Assembly (NCBI GenBank): GCA_019118505.1
Contig: DWYU01000155.1
Coordinates: 1 to 41,574, forward strand
Source: Candidatus Oscillibacter excrementavium
GTDB lineage: Bacteria > Bacillota > Clostridia > Oscillospirales > Oscillospiraceae
Length of the DNA stretch: 41,574 bases
Direction: 5' to 3'
The notes beneath the pieces are model-generated. The model ran no database searches and was not told the DNA's origin. It was given only the letters and a program-made list of their open reading frames with translations. Below are positions 1-7,656 of this stretch, piece by piece; the stretch's first letter is position 1; every line of letters begins with the position of its first letter. Made by a program: the position numbers and the translations under genes.

Positions 1-16
1 GCCCGGATTTCCGGGC
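1..16. terminator. Short hairpin at window edge
   Basis: The first 16 bases are a perfect inverted repeat (GCCCGG, 4-base loop, CCGGGC). No T-run follows on the plus strand. It is probably what is left of a terminator of a gene lying to the left of the window, but the flanking base run that would prove this is not visible. Confidence 0.4.
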
Positions 17-39
17 TCCGGCGGGGAGAGATCGGGGGC

Positions 40-68
40 TTGACAATTCGGAGCGGGTCTGTTATCAT
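40..68 (+). promoter_or_regulatory. Sigma-A promoter of the T-box transcript
   Basis: TTGACA (40-45), a 17-base spacer and TATCAT (63-68) make a near-consensus vegetative promoter. The predicted transcription start is near 75, just before the first strand of the T-box stem I. The strong -35 and -10 boxes suggest that control is exercised by the leader RNA and not at initiation. Confidence 0.8.
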
Positions 69-79
69 CAAATACAATC

Positions 80-355
80 AATGCGATGACGCAGAGTAGT
101 AAGCGGGAATGGACTTTCAGAGAAGTGCCGGGTGGTGCGAGGCACAGAGCTCCCAGACCCGCCGAACTGGCTGCACCAGCAGCCGCGCTGAACAGGAGTA
201 GGCGCGGACGGGCGCTCCCGTTACAGGGCAGGGATATGATGGTATCCCGGTGAGTGTGTCCCCCTTGCGGGGGCAAAGAAGAGTGGTACCGCGGAAGGTT
301 TTCATCCTTTCGTCTCTTCTGCCAAGCGGCAGGAGCGGCGAAGGGATTTTTTGTT
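80..355 (+). promoter_or_regulatory. T-box riboswitch (tRNA-sensing leader), probably Leu-specific
   Basis: This is a complete T-box leader. Stem I has the AGTAGTAA loop-E side, paired by GCGGG/CCCGC above and GCAG/CTGC below. The opposite side of the specifier loop reads CGAACTGG. A stem II-like hairpin CCGCGC...GCGCGG carries ACAGGAGTAG. The T-box core GAGTGGTACCGCGG lies at 281-294. A terminator hairpin (about 304-346) ends in a T-run near 347-352. By family rules uncharged tRNA pairs with the specifier codon and with the T-box bulge and prevents termination. Reading GAA then the codon gives CTG (Leu) followed by the usual purine. Shifting by one base gives TGG (Trp), but the next base would then be inside the stem. 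The element is certain; the amino acid is an inference. Confidence 0.92.
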
Positions 356-398
356 GCCCTGCCAAGACCATCATCTATTTTTGCAGGAGGAAACCAGA

Positions 399-1634
399 AT
401 GAAAACCAAGATTCCAAAGACCCCGTTCCTGGCCGCGTTCTCCGTGGGCGCGGTGCTGTTCTCCGCCCATGCCGGCGGCGGCTTTGCCACCGGCAACCAG
501 GCCAACACCTACTACGTGGGCCTGGGCTGGGCCGGCGTGGCCTCCGCCATCGTGGCCATGCTGCTGCTGACGCTGACCATGCGGGAGGCCATGATCATGT
601 ACAACTCCCGGGGCCTCACCGGCCACAAGGAGCTGTTTGAGACGCTGTACCACCCCTTCGACAAGCTGGTTTGGCTGTTTGAGATCTTCTTCTACATCAT
701 GGTGCTGATGGCCGTGGCGGCCGCCATCTCCGGCGCCGCCTCCACCCTGACCACCTATTTCGGGCTGAATTACTACATCGGCGTGGTGGCGGTGGGCGCC
801 CTGGTGCTGGTGCTGACCATCTTCGGCGCCGGCCTGGTCCGGGCGGCCTCCACCTACATGGGCATCGCCATTCTGGTCACCGCCATCACCATCTACGCCG
901 TGGGCATTTTCAACAGCGACCGGTCCATCCTGGACGTGCTGGCCGCCGACTTCCAGACCACCGGCTTTGCCGATGTGCCCACCGCCATCCTCAACGCCTT
1001 CACCTATGCCGGGTTCCAGTGCGTGACGCTGCCCACCATGGTGGCCTGCGGCACCACCATGCGCAGCAAGCAGGGCTGCGCCAAGGCCATGTGGATCTCC
1101 TTTGTGATGAACGCCGTGGCCCTGGTGCTCTCCGTGTTCATGCTGCTGTGCTGGGAGGATGTCTACACCGCCGTGGACGGCGGCACCACCATCCCCACCC
1201 TGACGGTGTGCAACACCATGGGCATCCAGGGACTGACCGTCATCTACGGCGTCTGCCTGCTGCTGTGCCTGATCTCCACCGGCGTCACCACCATCTTCGG
1301 CTTTGTGGCCCGGTTTGAGAAGCTGCCCCTGTTCCGCAGCATCCGGTCCGCTCCGGTCCGCAGCGCCATCGTCTCCGCCTTCATCATCATCCTGTCCATG
1401 TCCATCTCCATGGTGGGCCTCAGCAACATCATCAAGTACGGCTACGGCTACTGCGGCTACCTGGGCATCCTCGTGGTGGTGATCCCGTTCCTGACCGTGG
1501 GCGTCTACAAGAACCGGAAGTATCTGAAGGCCCACAGCGGCGTCTTTGCCGAGGTGCCCCAGGCGGAGGCGGCGCCGGAGAAGCCCGCCGCCCGTCCCGC
1601 GGCCCGTCCCGCCGCTCCCGCAGAGGCGGAGTGA
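399..1634 (+). CDS. YkvI-family membrane transporter under T-box control
   Basis: This 411-residue polytopic membrane protein has about ten hydrophobic segments. The N-terminal motif GGGFATGN (about residues 26-33) resembles the conserved glycine-rich segment of YkvI-type members of the APC-like transporter superfamily. Their substrates are poorly known. The start at 399 follows GCAGGAGG with good spacing; the tracked ORF begins 16 codons earlier, inside the T-box terminator. The C-terminal tail after the last helix is an Ala/Pro/Glu-rich low-complexity stretch with AARPAARPA repeats. Because a T-box precedes it, the natural guess is uptake or exchange of an amino acid, probably leucine or a branched-chain relative, when its tRNA is uncharged. 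The sequence itself does not show substrate or direction. Confidence 0.82.
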   Translation: MKTKIPKTPFLAAFSVGAVLFSAHAGGGFATGNQANTYYVGLGWAGVASAIVAMLLLTLTMREAMIMYNSRGLTGHKELFETLYHPFDKLVWLFEIFFYIMVLMAVAAAISGAASTLTTYFGLNYYIGVVAVGALVLVLTIFGAGLVRAASTYMGIAILVTAITIYAVGIFNSDRSILDVLAADFQTTGFADVPTAILNAFTYAGFQCVTLPTMVACGTTMRSKQGCAKAMWISFVMNAVALVLSVFMLLCWEDVYTAVDGGTTIPTLTVCNTMGIQGLTVIYGVCLLLCLISTGVTTIFGFVARFEKLPLFRSIRSAPVRSAIVSAFIIILSMSISMVGLSNIIKYGYGYCGYLGILVVVIPFLTVGVYKNRKYLKAHSGVFAEVPQAEAAPEKPAARPAARPAAPAEAE

Positions 1635-1685
1635 GAGAAAGCCCCATCCCAGCAGTTATACCAACACCAAAAGGAGTTTTGCAAT

Positions 1686-2765
1686 ATGGAAAAATCGCTC
1701 TTTCCCGGCTATACCATCGGGCCGGACGCCTATGAGGACATCAAAAACGTCTGCCCGGCATACGGCCGCAAGGTGGCCATCATCGGCGGCGAGAAGGCTC
1801 TGGCCGCGGCCAAGGACAAGATCCTGAAGGCCATGGAGGGCTCCGGCCTGGAGGTCCTGGGCGTGTTCTGGTACGGCGGCGAGGCCTCTGTGGAGAACAT
1901 GGAGATGCTGCGGCCCCAGGTGGCGGAGGCGGATATGCTCTTCGCCGTAGGCGGCGGCAAGGCCATCGACACCTGCAAGGTCCTGGCCCACAGCACCAAC
2001 CGGCCCTTCTTCACCTTCCCCACCATCGCCTCCACCTGCGCGTCCTGCACATCCCTGGGCATCGTCTACCATCCGGACGGCAGCCTGCGGGAGTACTCCT
2101 TCTCCAAGATCCCCCCCAACCACATCTTCATCGACACGGAGATCATCGCCAACGCGCCGGTGCGGTACCTCTGGGCCGGCATGGGGGACACCATGGCCAA
2201 GCACTATGAGTGCACCATCTCCTCCCGGAACGACATCCCCGCCCACTCCGACGCCATGGGCATCGCCCTGAGCTCCATGTGCGCGGAGCCCATCGTCCGC
2301 TGGGGCAAGAAGGCCATGGAGGACTGCGAGGCCCACCGGGTGACCATGGAGCTGACGGAGATCATCCTGGCCATCATTGTGTCCACGGGCTTCGTGTCCA
2401 ACTTCGTCCAGGTGGACTACACCACCGGCATGGCCCACGCCATGTACAACGGCTTCACCATCCTGCCCAGCACGGAGGCCAACCACCACCTCCACGGCGA
2501 GGTGGTGTCCTACGGCATCCTGGTGATGCTGACCGTGGACAAGCAGTACGCCGAGCGGGACAAGCTGTTCGCCTTCAACAAGTCCATCGGCCTGCCCACC
2601 TGCCTGGCGGACATCCACGCCCGGGAGGAGGATCTGCCCGCCGTGACAGAAAAGGCATTGCAGGGCATCGACGTGCGGATCTGGCCCTATCCCGTGGACC
2701 AGCAGATGCTGATCGACGGCGTCATGGAGCTGGAGGCTTACAACCGGCAGCAGGCAGCAAAATAA
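1686..2765 (+). CDS. Iron-containing alcohol dehydrogenase, glycerol-dehydrogenase-like
   Basis: This 359-residue cytoplasmic oxidoreductase belongs to the group III (GldA-like) metal-dependent alcohol dehydrogenases. Visible features are the NAD-binding glycine motif AVGGGKAIDTCK (about residue 87), followed by FPTIASTCASCTS. Metal ligands fit the aspartate of GMGDTMAKHYE, the histidine of TGMAHAMYNGF and a histidine in NHHLHGEVVSYG. Length is normal for the family. The start follows AAAGGAG. The gene lies 51 bases after the YkvI-like gene with no terminator between, so it should share the T-box transcript. Substrate is unclear: glycerol, a 2-hydroxy acid or another small alcohol are possible. 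A link to the transporter's substrate is an inference from co-transcription. Confidence 0.85.
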   Translation: MEKSLFPGYTIGPDAYEDIKNVCPAYGRKVAIIGGEKALAAAKDKILKAMEGSGLEVLGVFWYGGEASVENMEMLRPQVAEADMLFAVGGGKAIDTCKVLAHSTNRPFFTFPTIASTCASCTSLGIVYHPDGSLREYSFSKIPPNHIFIDTEIIANAPVRYLWAGMGDTMAKHYECTISSRNDIPAHSDAMGIALSSMCAEPIVRWGKKAMEDCEAHRVTMELTEIILAIIVSTGFVSNFVQVDYTTGMAHAMYNGFTILPSTEANHHLHGEVVSYGILVMLTVDKQYAERDKLFAFNKSIGLPTCLADIHAREEDLPAVTEKALQGIDVRIWPYPVDQQMLIDGVMELEAYNRQQAAK

Positions 2766-2790
2766 GAGGGGGAGCTCCCTGGTATAAACA

Positions 2791-2830
2791 CAGGAGGGGA
2801 CAAGCGGATTCGCTTGTCCCCTCCTGCTTT
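2791..2830. terminator. Strong terminator between convergent genes
   Basis: A 16-bp perfect stem (CAGGAGGGGACAAGCG and its complement) closes a GATT loop, followed on the plus strand by CTTTGCATTT. It ends the alcohol dehydrogenase transcript and may also stop the convergent minus-strand operon. Confidence 0.8.
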
Positions 2831-2834
2831 GCAT

Positions 2835-4139
2835 TTAGGCGGCGGAGCCGGCCTTTCCCCGGCGGATGGCGGCCAGCAGATCCCGCACCTGCTCCCGGGA
2901 GAGCTGGGGCGGCAGGCCGCCGTACAGACTCCTGTCCACGTCGCCCATCAGGGTGTCATAGCGGCGGCGCAGGGACGATCCCAGCAGCGGCCCCAGGGGT
3001 CCCTCCGCCAGCCGCGTCAGATATTCCCGGGGAGTCTCCTGCCTCTGGCGGCGGCAGTGGTGCCCGGCGCCCCACCGCTCCAGCTGGAGCAGGGCGGCCC
3101 GGGGCGTTCCGGCGTATCGGACCAGATAGACCCGGATCCGCAGGCGCTGCCGCAGACGGGCCAGCAGCCCGGCGCGGCGGAGAGACGTGCGGACCACGTC
3201 CTCTCCGAACGCCTCCTCCAGAGACCGGACCCGGCGGCGATTCCGCCAGATCCACCGGATCAGCGCCGCAAGGCCCAGCAGCACCAGGGCGGCCAGAGCC
3301 AGAAGCAGCAGAACCCCCAGCAGCTGGGGATCGATGGCGCGGGCGGCGGTCTCCTCCTGAGTGGGGCCTCCGCCGCTGCTGCCGGCCGCGGCGGAGGCGG
3401 CGGAATCGCTGACGGTGGAGGAGCGGCCCCAGAACAGGGACATCAGGAATCCCACCAGGGCCCGCAGGCCGCTCTGGAGACACGCACCCGCTGCCTGCAC
3501 CAGGGGGATCAGCGTCCCCCGGACGGACAGCAGACCCAGACACGCGGCGGCCGCCCCGGCGATCAGCGCCGCCGGCACCAGCAGGGCCGGGAGCCGGCTG
3601 AGGGGAGAGCCGGCCCGGATGGTGTTCCGGCCGGAGGTGCGCATTCCCACCACCGCCAGCAGATCCAGCAGCAGCACCGCCAGCAGCACGGGGACCCGGC
3701 TCAACAGCTGGGGGACGAAGGAGGCCACAGTCAGATAGAAGAGACCGTACAGGCCCATGTACTCCCCGGCACTGCGGAGCGCCCGGATGGAGACGGATGT
3801 CACGCCCCAGTGATACCCCCGGCAGAGGGGGAAGAGATACAGCGGGAGCTGGAGCACCAGTAGCGGCGGATAGGTGCGCTCCAGGGTGAGGCTCAGCAGG
3901 GGGACCCAGACGGCGCACAGGCAGACATTCAGCAGGAGGACCTGCCAAAAGAGCCTGGGCCGCCGGAGAAAGGCGTGATTGGCGGCGGTCATCAGTCCGC
4001 CGGAGAGCAGAAAGCCCACCAAGGAGAAGGGCGGACGGCCGCAGAGGAGCTGCCACAGGATGTCCGCCGTCAGAAAGACGATCAGCAGCTCACTGACCAG
4101 GGGAAGGCATTTGGCCGCAATGGCGCGGAGATGTCTCAC
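2835..4139 (-). CDS. Membrane protein with C-terminal DUF4129-like domain
   Basis: This 434-residue protein has about six hydrophobic segments in its first 250 residues, a Ser/Gly/Glu-rich linker, another membrane segment (LLGVLLLLALAALVLLGLAA), then a basic cytoplasmic tail. In the tail, QRQETPREYLTRLAE and the following helices match the usual end of DUF4129 proteins found beside MoxR/DUF58 pairs. The start is a GTG at 4139 whose GTGA overlaps the stop of the DUF58 gene, indicating translational coupling. The longer ORF to 4424 is a shadow of DUF58. No transglutaminase motif (Cys-His-Asp core) was seen, unlike many relatives. Function is unknown; it probably works with the MoxR ATPase and DUF58 protein at the envelope. 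Confidence 0.75.
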   Translation of the reverse strand: MRHLRAIAAKCLPLVSELLIVFLTADILWQLLCGRPPFSLVGFLLSGGLMTAANHAFLRRPRLFWQVLLLNVCLCAVWVPLLSLTLERTYPPLLVLQLPLYLFPLCRGYHWGVTSVSIRALRSAGEYMGLYGLFYLTVASFVPQLLSRVPVLLAVLLLDLLAVVGMRTSGRNTIRAGSPLSRLPALLVPAALIAGAAAACLGLLSVRGTLIPLVQAAGACLQSGLRALVGFLMSLFWGRSSTVSDSAASAAAGSSGGGPTQEETAARAIDPQLLGVLLLLALAALVLLGLAALIRWIWRNRRRVRSLEEAFGEDVVRTSLRRAGLLARLRQRLRIRVYLVRYAGTPRAALLQLERWGAGHHCRRQRQETPREYLTRLAEGPLGPLLGSSLRRRYDTLMGDVDRSLYGGLPPQLSREQVRDLLAAIRRGKAGSAA

Positions 4140-5359
4140 AGGTGTCCCCCTTCCTGAAAATCGCGCAGATCCAGAACTGTCAGCAGGGGATGGGCCTGCT
4201 GTCCCCAGGCCAGCAGGGGCACGTGGTGCCGGGCCAGCAGGGTGCAGGTGCCGGCCTCCAGCCGGCGGACGTCGCCGCAGACCAGGAACGTGCTGGAGAG
4301 GCCGGGCAGCCGGGCGAGGATCTCCTCCTCCGTCAGGGCGGCGGAGGGATCCGCGGCGGCCAGCAGCAGGAGCGGAGCAGACAGCTCCCGCCGGTTCCGG
4401 CAGGCCGCGAACTGCTCCGGCCATCCGGCGGCCCGTGAGATCAGAAGGGAGACCGCCACCTCCTCCCCCGCCAGCTGGGCCATCAGGGAGGCCAGGATCT
4501 CCAGGGCGGATTCCAGCGCCTCTGGCGGCAGCGGGGAGAAGGAGGCGCCGTCCAGCAGAAAGCAGGCCCGCCGGGGGGCGATCTTCTCGTAGACGTTCAC
4601 CATGGCCCCCTGACCCCGGGCCATCAGGCGGAAGTTCAGGGCGCGGGCGTTGTCCCCGGGCTGATAGGCCCGGACGTTGCGGATGACGGTCTTGTCATCG
4701 CGAAAGCCCCGGGAGCCGGTCTCCGCCTCCCAGCTGCGGCGGCGGAACCACCGGGTGGAGACGGGGACCAGACGGGGAAAGACCGCCAGCGTCACGGGCC
4801 GGGGCAGGGGGACCTCCTTCTCCCGGACGCACAGGCACAGCCCGTCACCGGAGAGGAGCCGGAGCCGGTCAAAGGTCAGCAGGCCCCGGTGGGCCGCCTG
4901 GAGATGGACGGAGACGGCCGCCTGCTGATGCCACATGAGGAAGGAGACGTTCTTTTCAAAATAGCGCCGCTGGATGGGGCCCTCCGGCACCTCCACCGTC
5001 TCCCAGGAATGCTCCGGCGCCAGGGCACCGCCCTGCCCCAGGGGAAACCGCACCGTCAGCCAGATGAGGGGGAGCGCCTTGGGATTGTCCAGCGTCATCC
5101 GGAGGGGGCAGGACTCCCCGGGGAAGAGAAAGCTCCGCTCCGCCCGGAGAGAGGCGGTGACGCCGTCCAGCACATGGCGGGCCCAGAGCCGGGCGCCGGC
5201 GGCCACCGCCGCAGCCGCCAGGAAAAAGAGGGCGGCAGGCAGGCGGCCGTACAGGCTGAAGCCCACGCCGCAGGCCAGCAGGGCCAGAATGGTGAACCGC
5301 CCGGTGAAAAGGCTGGACTCGGAGAAGTCCAGGGCGGAGGACTCAGGTTTTCTGGCCAT
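4136..5359 (-). CDS. DUF58 domain protein
   Basis: This 407-residue protein has two close N-terminal hydrophobic segments (FTILALLACGVGFSLYG and LPAALFFLAAAAVAAGA) and then a soluble region. The DUF58 signature is YQPGDNARALNFRLMARGQG followed by VNVYE and FLLDG, the start of the VWA-like fold typical of these proteins. The ATG at 5359 was chosen because it starts MARKPESS, has GGTGAGG upstream and overlaps the end of the MoxR gene by 17 bases. The upstream 41 codons of the tracked ORF are MoxR in another frame. Family knowledge: DUF58 proteins pair with MoxR AAA ATPases, probably in envelope or complex maturation. The specific role here is unknown. Confidence 0.85.
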   Translation of the reverse strand: MARKPESSALDFSESSLFTGRFTILALLACGVGFSLYGRLPAALFFLAAAAVAAGARLWARHVLDGVTASLRAERSFLFPGESCPLRMTLDNPKALPLIWLTVRFPLGQGGALAPEHSWETVEVPEGPIQRRYFEKNVSFLMWHQQAAVSVHLQAAHRGLLTFDRLRLLSGDGLCLCVREKEVPLPRPVTLAVFPRLVPVSTRWFRRRSWEAETGSRGFRDDKTVIRNVRAYQPGDNARALNFRLMARGQGAMVNVYEKIAPRRACFLLDGASFSPLPPEALESALEILASLMAQLAGEEVAVSLLISRAAGWPEQFAACRNRRELSAPLLLLAAADPSAALTEEEILARLPGLSSTFLVCGDVRRLEAGTCTLLARHHVPLLAWGQQAHPLLTVLDLRDFQEGGHL

Positions 5360-6317
5360 GGACAAGGACCTCACCGGTCTCGCGGCAGGGGATCTGGGCC
5401 AGGAGCTCCTCCACCACGGCGGCGGCCTCCCGCCCCGCCAGGGCGGCCTGGCTGGACAACAGCACCCGGTGGGGCAGGACATACCGGGCCAGATACTTCA
5501 CATCGTCCGGCGTGGCGTAGTCCCGGCCCTGGAGGGCCGCGTAGGCCTTGGCGGCCCGGAACAGGTCCCGGGACACCCGGGGGCTGGCGCCGCAGGCCAG
5601 GTCCGGCTGGCCACGGGTGACCTGCACCAGGTCCACAATGTAGGACACCACCGGATCGGACAGACGCACGTGATGGATCTCCTCCGTGATCCGGTTGATC
5701 CGCTCCGGGGAGAGCAGGGGGCGGAGGGTGTCAAAGGCCGCCCCATCCCCCACGGTCCGCAGCATGGCCGCCTCCTCCCGGGGGGTGGGGTAGCCCATGG
5801 AGAGCTTGAAGAGGAAGCGGTCCAGCTGGGCGGCGGGCAGGGGGAAGGTGGTCTCGGTCTCCACCGGGTTCTGGGTGGCCAGGACGATGAAGGGCGGGGC
5901 CAGGGGATAGGTCACGCCGTCCACAGACACCTGCCGCTCCTCCATGGCCTCCAGCAGGGCGGACTGGGTCCGGGGAATGGCCCGGTTGATCTCGTCCGCC
6001 AGCAGGATGTTGGTCATGACGGGGCCGGGGGTGAACACCATCTCCCCGGTCTTCTGATGGTAGATGTTCATGCCCACGATGTCCGAGGGCAGCAGATCCG
6101 GCGTGAACTGCACCCGCACCATGCCGCAGCCCAGCACCGCGGCCAGGGCCTTTACCAGCGTGGTCTTGCCCACGCCGGGGATGTCGTCGATCAGGACGTG
6201 GCCGCCGGCAAACAGGCTGGTGAGCACCAGCCGGATCTGCTCCCGCTTCCCGATGATGACCTTGCCGCACTCGGCCTCGATGTCCTCCGCCAGACGGCGG
6301 AGCTCCGTGTAATCCAT
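5343..6317 (-). CDS. MoxR-family AAA+ ATPase
   Basis: This 324-residue cytoplasmic ATPase shows Walker A GVGKTTLVKAL (about residues 49-59), Walker B ILLADEINRA, the sensor-like region LATQNPVETETTFPLPAAQLDRF, and the C-terminal lid helices ending ARYVLPHRVLL. The length is typical for MoxR. AAGGAGAC precedes the ATG. It is the first gene of a three-gene overlapping operon with DUF58 and DUF4129-like proteins. By family knowledge it acts as a chaperone-like ATPase that matures or remodels a partner, often the VWA-like protein encoded beside it. The partner here is probably the DUF58 protein, which is an inference. Confidence 0.93.
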   Translation of the reverse strand: MDYTELRRLAEDIEAECGKVIIGKREQIRLVLTSLFAGGHVLIDDIPGVGKTTLVKALAAVLGCGMVRVQFTPDLLPSDIVGMNIYHQKTGEMVFTPGPVMTNILLADEINRAIPRTQSALLEAMEERQVSVDGVTYPLAPPFIVLATQNPVETETTFPLPAAQLDRFLFKLSMGYPTPREEAAMLRTVGDGAAFDTLRPLLSPERINRITEEIHHVRLSDPVVSYIVDLVQVTRGQPDLACGASPRVSRDLFRAAKAYAALQGRDYATPDDVKYLARYVLPHRVLLSSQAALAGREAAAVVEELLAQIPCRETGEVLVHGQKT

Positions 6318-6352
6318 AGCGGTGTCTCCTTGCGTCTCATGAAAGTACCTCT

Positions 6353-6381
6353 ATTATAATGCGTGCCGAACAAAGCCGCAA
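6353..6381 (-). promoter_or_regulatory. Promoter of the moxR operon
   Basis: On the minus strand TTGCGG, 17 bases and a perfect TATAAT precede the MoxR gene by about 35 bases. The -35 box lies within the left arm of the 6367-6423 palindrome. Confidence 0.7.
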
Positions 6382-6423
6382 GTCTTGAAAGCCGGGGCCT
6401 TCAAGGCCAAACGGCTTTGTTCG
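6367..6423. repeat. Nested inverted repeat in the moxR-pstS intergenic region
   Basis: Outer arms CGAACAAAGCCG and CGGCTTTGTTCG pair perfectly over 12 bp. Inside them CTTGAA and TTCAAG form a second stem. There is no T-run on either strand, so it is not an ordinary terminator. It overlaps the moxR promoter. The rest of the stretch between about 6424 and 6570 shows nothing I recognise. Confidence 0.7.
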
Positions 6424-6571
6424 GGCGCAAGGGGACGGGCGGGGCTAGGGCGTCGGCCTCCGGAACAGATTTGTCAGATAGCCGAATCAAAAAAAGGAAA
6501 GGGATGTTTCTCTGTCAATTATTCATAAAAGTGGCTGAGAATGCGAGAAAACCGAACAAAAAACGACGGAT

Positions 6572-6627
6572 TTTACACAGACTTTACATAGAACTGGTAT
6601 CGGATTTTACTTGGGGCTGTTTATACT
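6572..6627 (+). promoter_or_regulatory. Pho-box promoter of the pst operon
   Basis: TTTACA at 6572 and again at 6583 are direct repeats exactly 11 bp apart. Both fit the Firmicutes PhoP half-site TT(A/C/T)A(C/T)A. A weaker TTTACT is at 6606. TATACT (6622-6627) is the likely -10, without a good -35, as expected for an activator-dependent promoter. The response regulator encoded at 11673 is the obvious candidate to bind here under phosphate limitation. Confidence 0.75.
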
Positions 6628-6675
6628 AAGACCGTCCCTTGAGCAAAGACATCGGAAAAAGGAGTAATCTTCAAC

Positions 6676-7557
6676 ATGAAAAAAGTATTCTCTCTCTTGC
6701 TGTCCCTGACCATGGTCATGGCCCTGCTGGCCGGCTGCGGCGGCGACACCTCTTCTGACGAATCCACCGCTGCGGACGACACCGCTTCCGGCGATACCGC
6801 ACAGGAGGAGACCACCGAACTGAGCGGCACCGTCAACACCAACGGCTCCACCTCCATGGAGGATGTGATGGGCACCCTGATCGAGGCTTTCAAGGAAGTG
6901 CAGCCCGGCGTGACCGTGAACTACACCGGCAGCGGCTCCGGCGCCGGCATCACCGGCGCCCAGGAGGGCACCTGCGACATCGGTCTGGCCTCCCGCGACC
7001 TGAAGGAGGACGAGACCGGCGTCAGCCAGATCACCGTTGCCAAGGACGGCATCGCCATCATCGTCAACCCCGAGAACCCTGTCTCTGACCTGAGCCTGGA
7101 GCAGATCGCCGCCCTGGCTACCGGCACCACCGCCAACTGGTCCGAGGTGGGCGGCAACGACGCCCAGGTCGTGTTCATGGGCCGTGAGGCCGGTTCCGGC
7201 ACCCGGGACGGCTTCGAGTCCATCACCGGCACGGAGGATGCCTGCAAGTATCAGAACGAGTACACCTCCACCGGCGAGGTCGTCGCAGGCGTCGCCTCCA
7301 ACCCCAACGCCATCGGCTATGCCTCCCTGTCCGCTGTCACCGGCGACGACACCGTGAAGATCCTGACCGTGGGCGGCGTGGCTCCCTCTGAGGACACCGT
7401 TCTGGACGGCTCCTACGCCATTCAGCGGAACTTCAACTTCATCATCAGCGACAGCACCCCGCTGTCTGATGCCGCTCAGGCTTTCGTCGACTGGGCTACC
7501 TCCACGGAGGCCTCTGACCTGATCGCCGGCGCCGGCGCTGTGCCCGTGGCCGAGTAA
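6676..7557 (+). CDS. pstS: Phosphate ABC transporter substrate-binding lipoprotein
   Basis: This 293-residue protein starts with a lipoprotein signal peptide: KKVFSLLLSLTMVMALLAGCGG, with the lipidated cysteine at about residue 21. A Ser/Thr/Asp/Glu-rich tether follows. The binding domain carries PstS hallmarks: NTNGSTSMEDVM, YTGSGSGAGITGAQEGTCDIGLASR and GREAGSGTRDGFE, which form the phosphate-binding loops. It captures phosphate outside the membrane and delivers it to PstCA. AAAAAGGAG lies 11 bases upstream of the ATG. It is the first gene of the operon and follows a Pho box. A 12-bp stem just after its stop codon probably protects the message and keeps PstS more abundant than the downstream permeases. 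Confidence 0.96.
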   Translation: MKKVFSLLLSLTMVMALLAGCGGDTSSDESTAADDTASGDTAQEETTELSGTVNTNGSTSMEDVMGTLIEAFKEVQPGVTVNYTGSGSGAGITGAQEGTCDIGLASRDLKEDETGVSQITVAKDGIAIIVNPENPVSDLSLEQIAALATGTTANWSEVGGNDAQVVFMGREAGSGTRDGFESITGTEDACKYQNEYTSTGEVVAGVASNPNAIGYASLSAVTGDDTVKILTVGGVAPSEDTVLDGSYAIQRNFNFIISDSTPLSDAAQAFVDWATSTEASDLIAGAGAVPVAE

Positions 7558-7579
7558 TTCAAAATTCGTACATGACCGA

Positions 7580-7613
7580 CGGAGTGCCCCCTTGGCTTCG
7601 AGGGGGCACTCCG
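7580..7613 (+). terminator. Intercistronic stem-loop after pstS
   Basis: CGGAGTGCCCCC pairs perfectly with GGGGGCACTCCG around a 10-base loop. It has no T-run, so it is more likely a partial terminator or mRNA-stabilising hairpin that raises pstS over pstCAB, as is common for binding-protein genes. Confidence 0.65.
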
Positions 7614-7656
7614 CCTGTAGGAGTCAAGACCCGTTTGAGAAAGGCCGGTATTTACC

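Noticed and set aside
80-200. Tryptophan (TGG) reading of the T-box specifier
   Set aside because: Kept only as an alternative: it needs a one-base shift that puts the normally unpaired purine inside the lower stem.
375-1535. 386-residue minus-strand ORF opposite the YkvI-like gene
   Set aside because: Antisense shadow dominated by His, Gly and Gln, without start signals.
6363-6629. Plus-strand 88-residue ORF in the moxR-pstS gap
   Set aside because: It overlaps promoters, the palindrome and the Pho box, and lacks a ribosome site.
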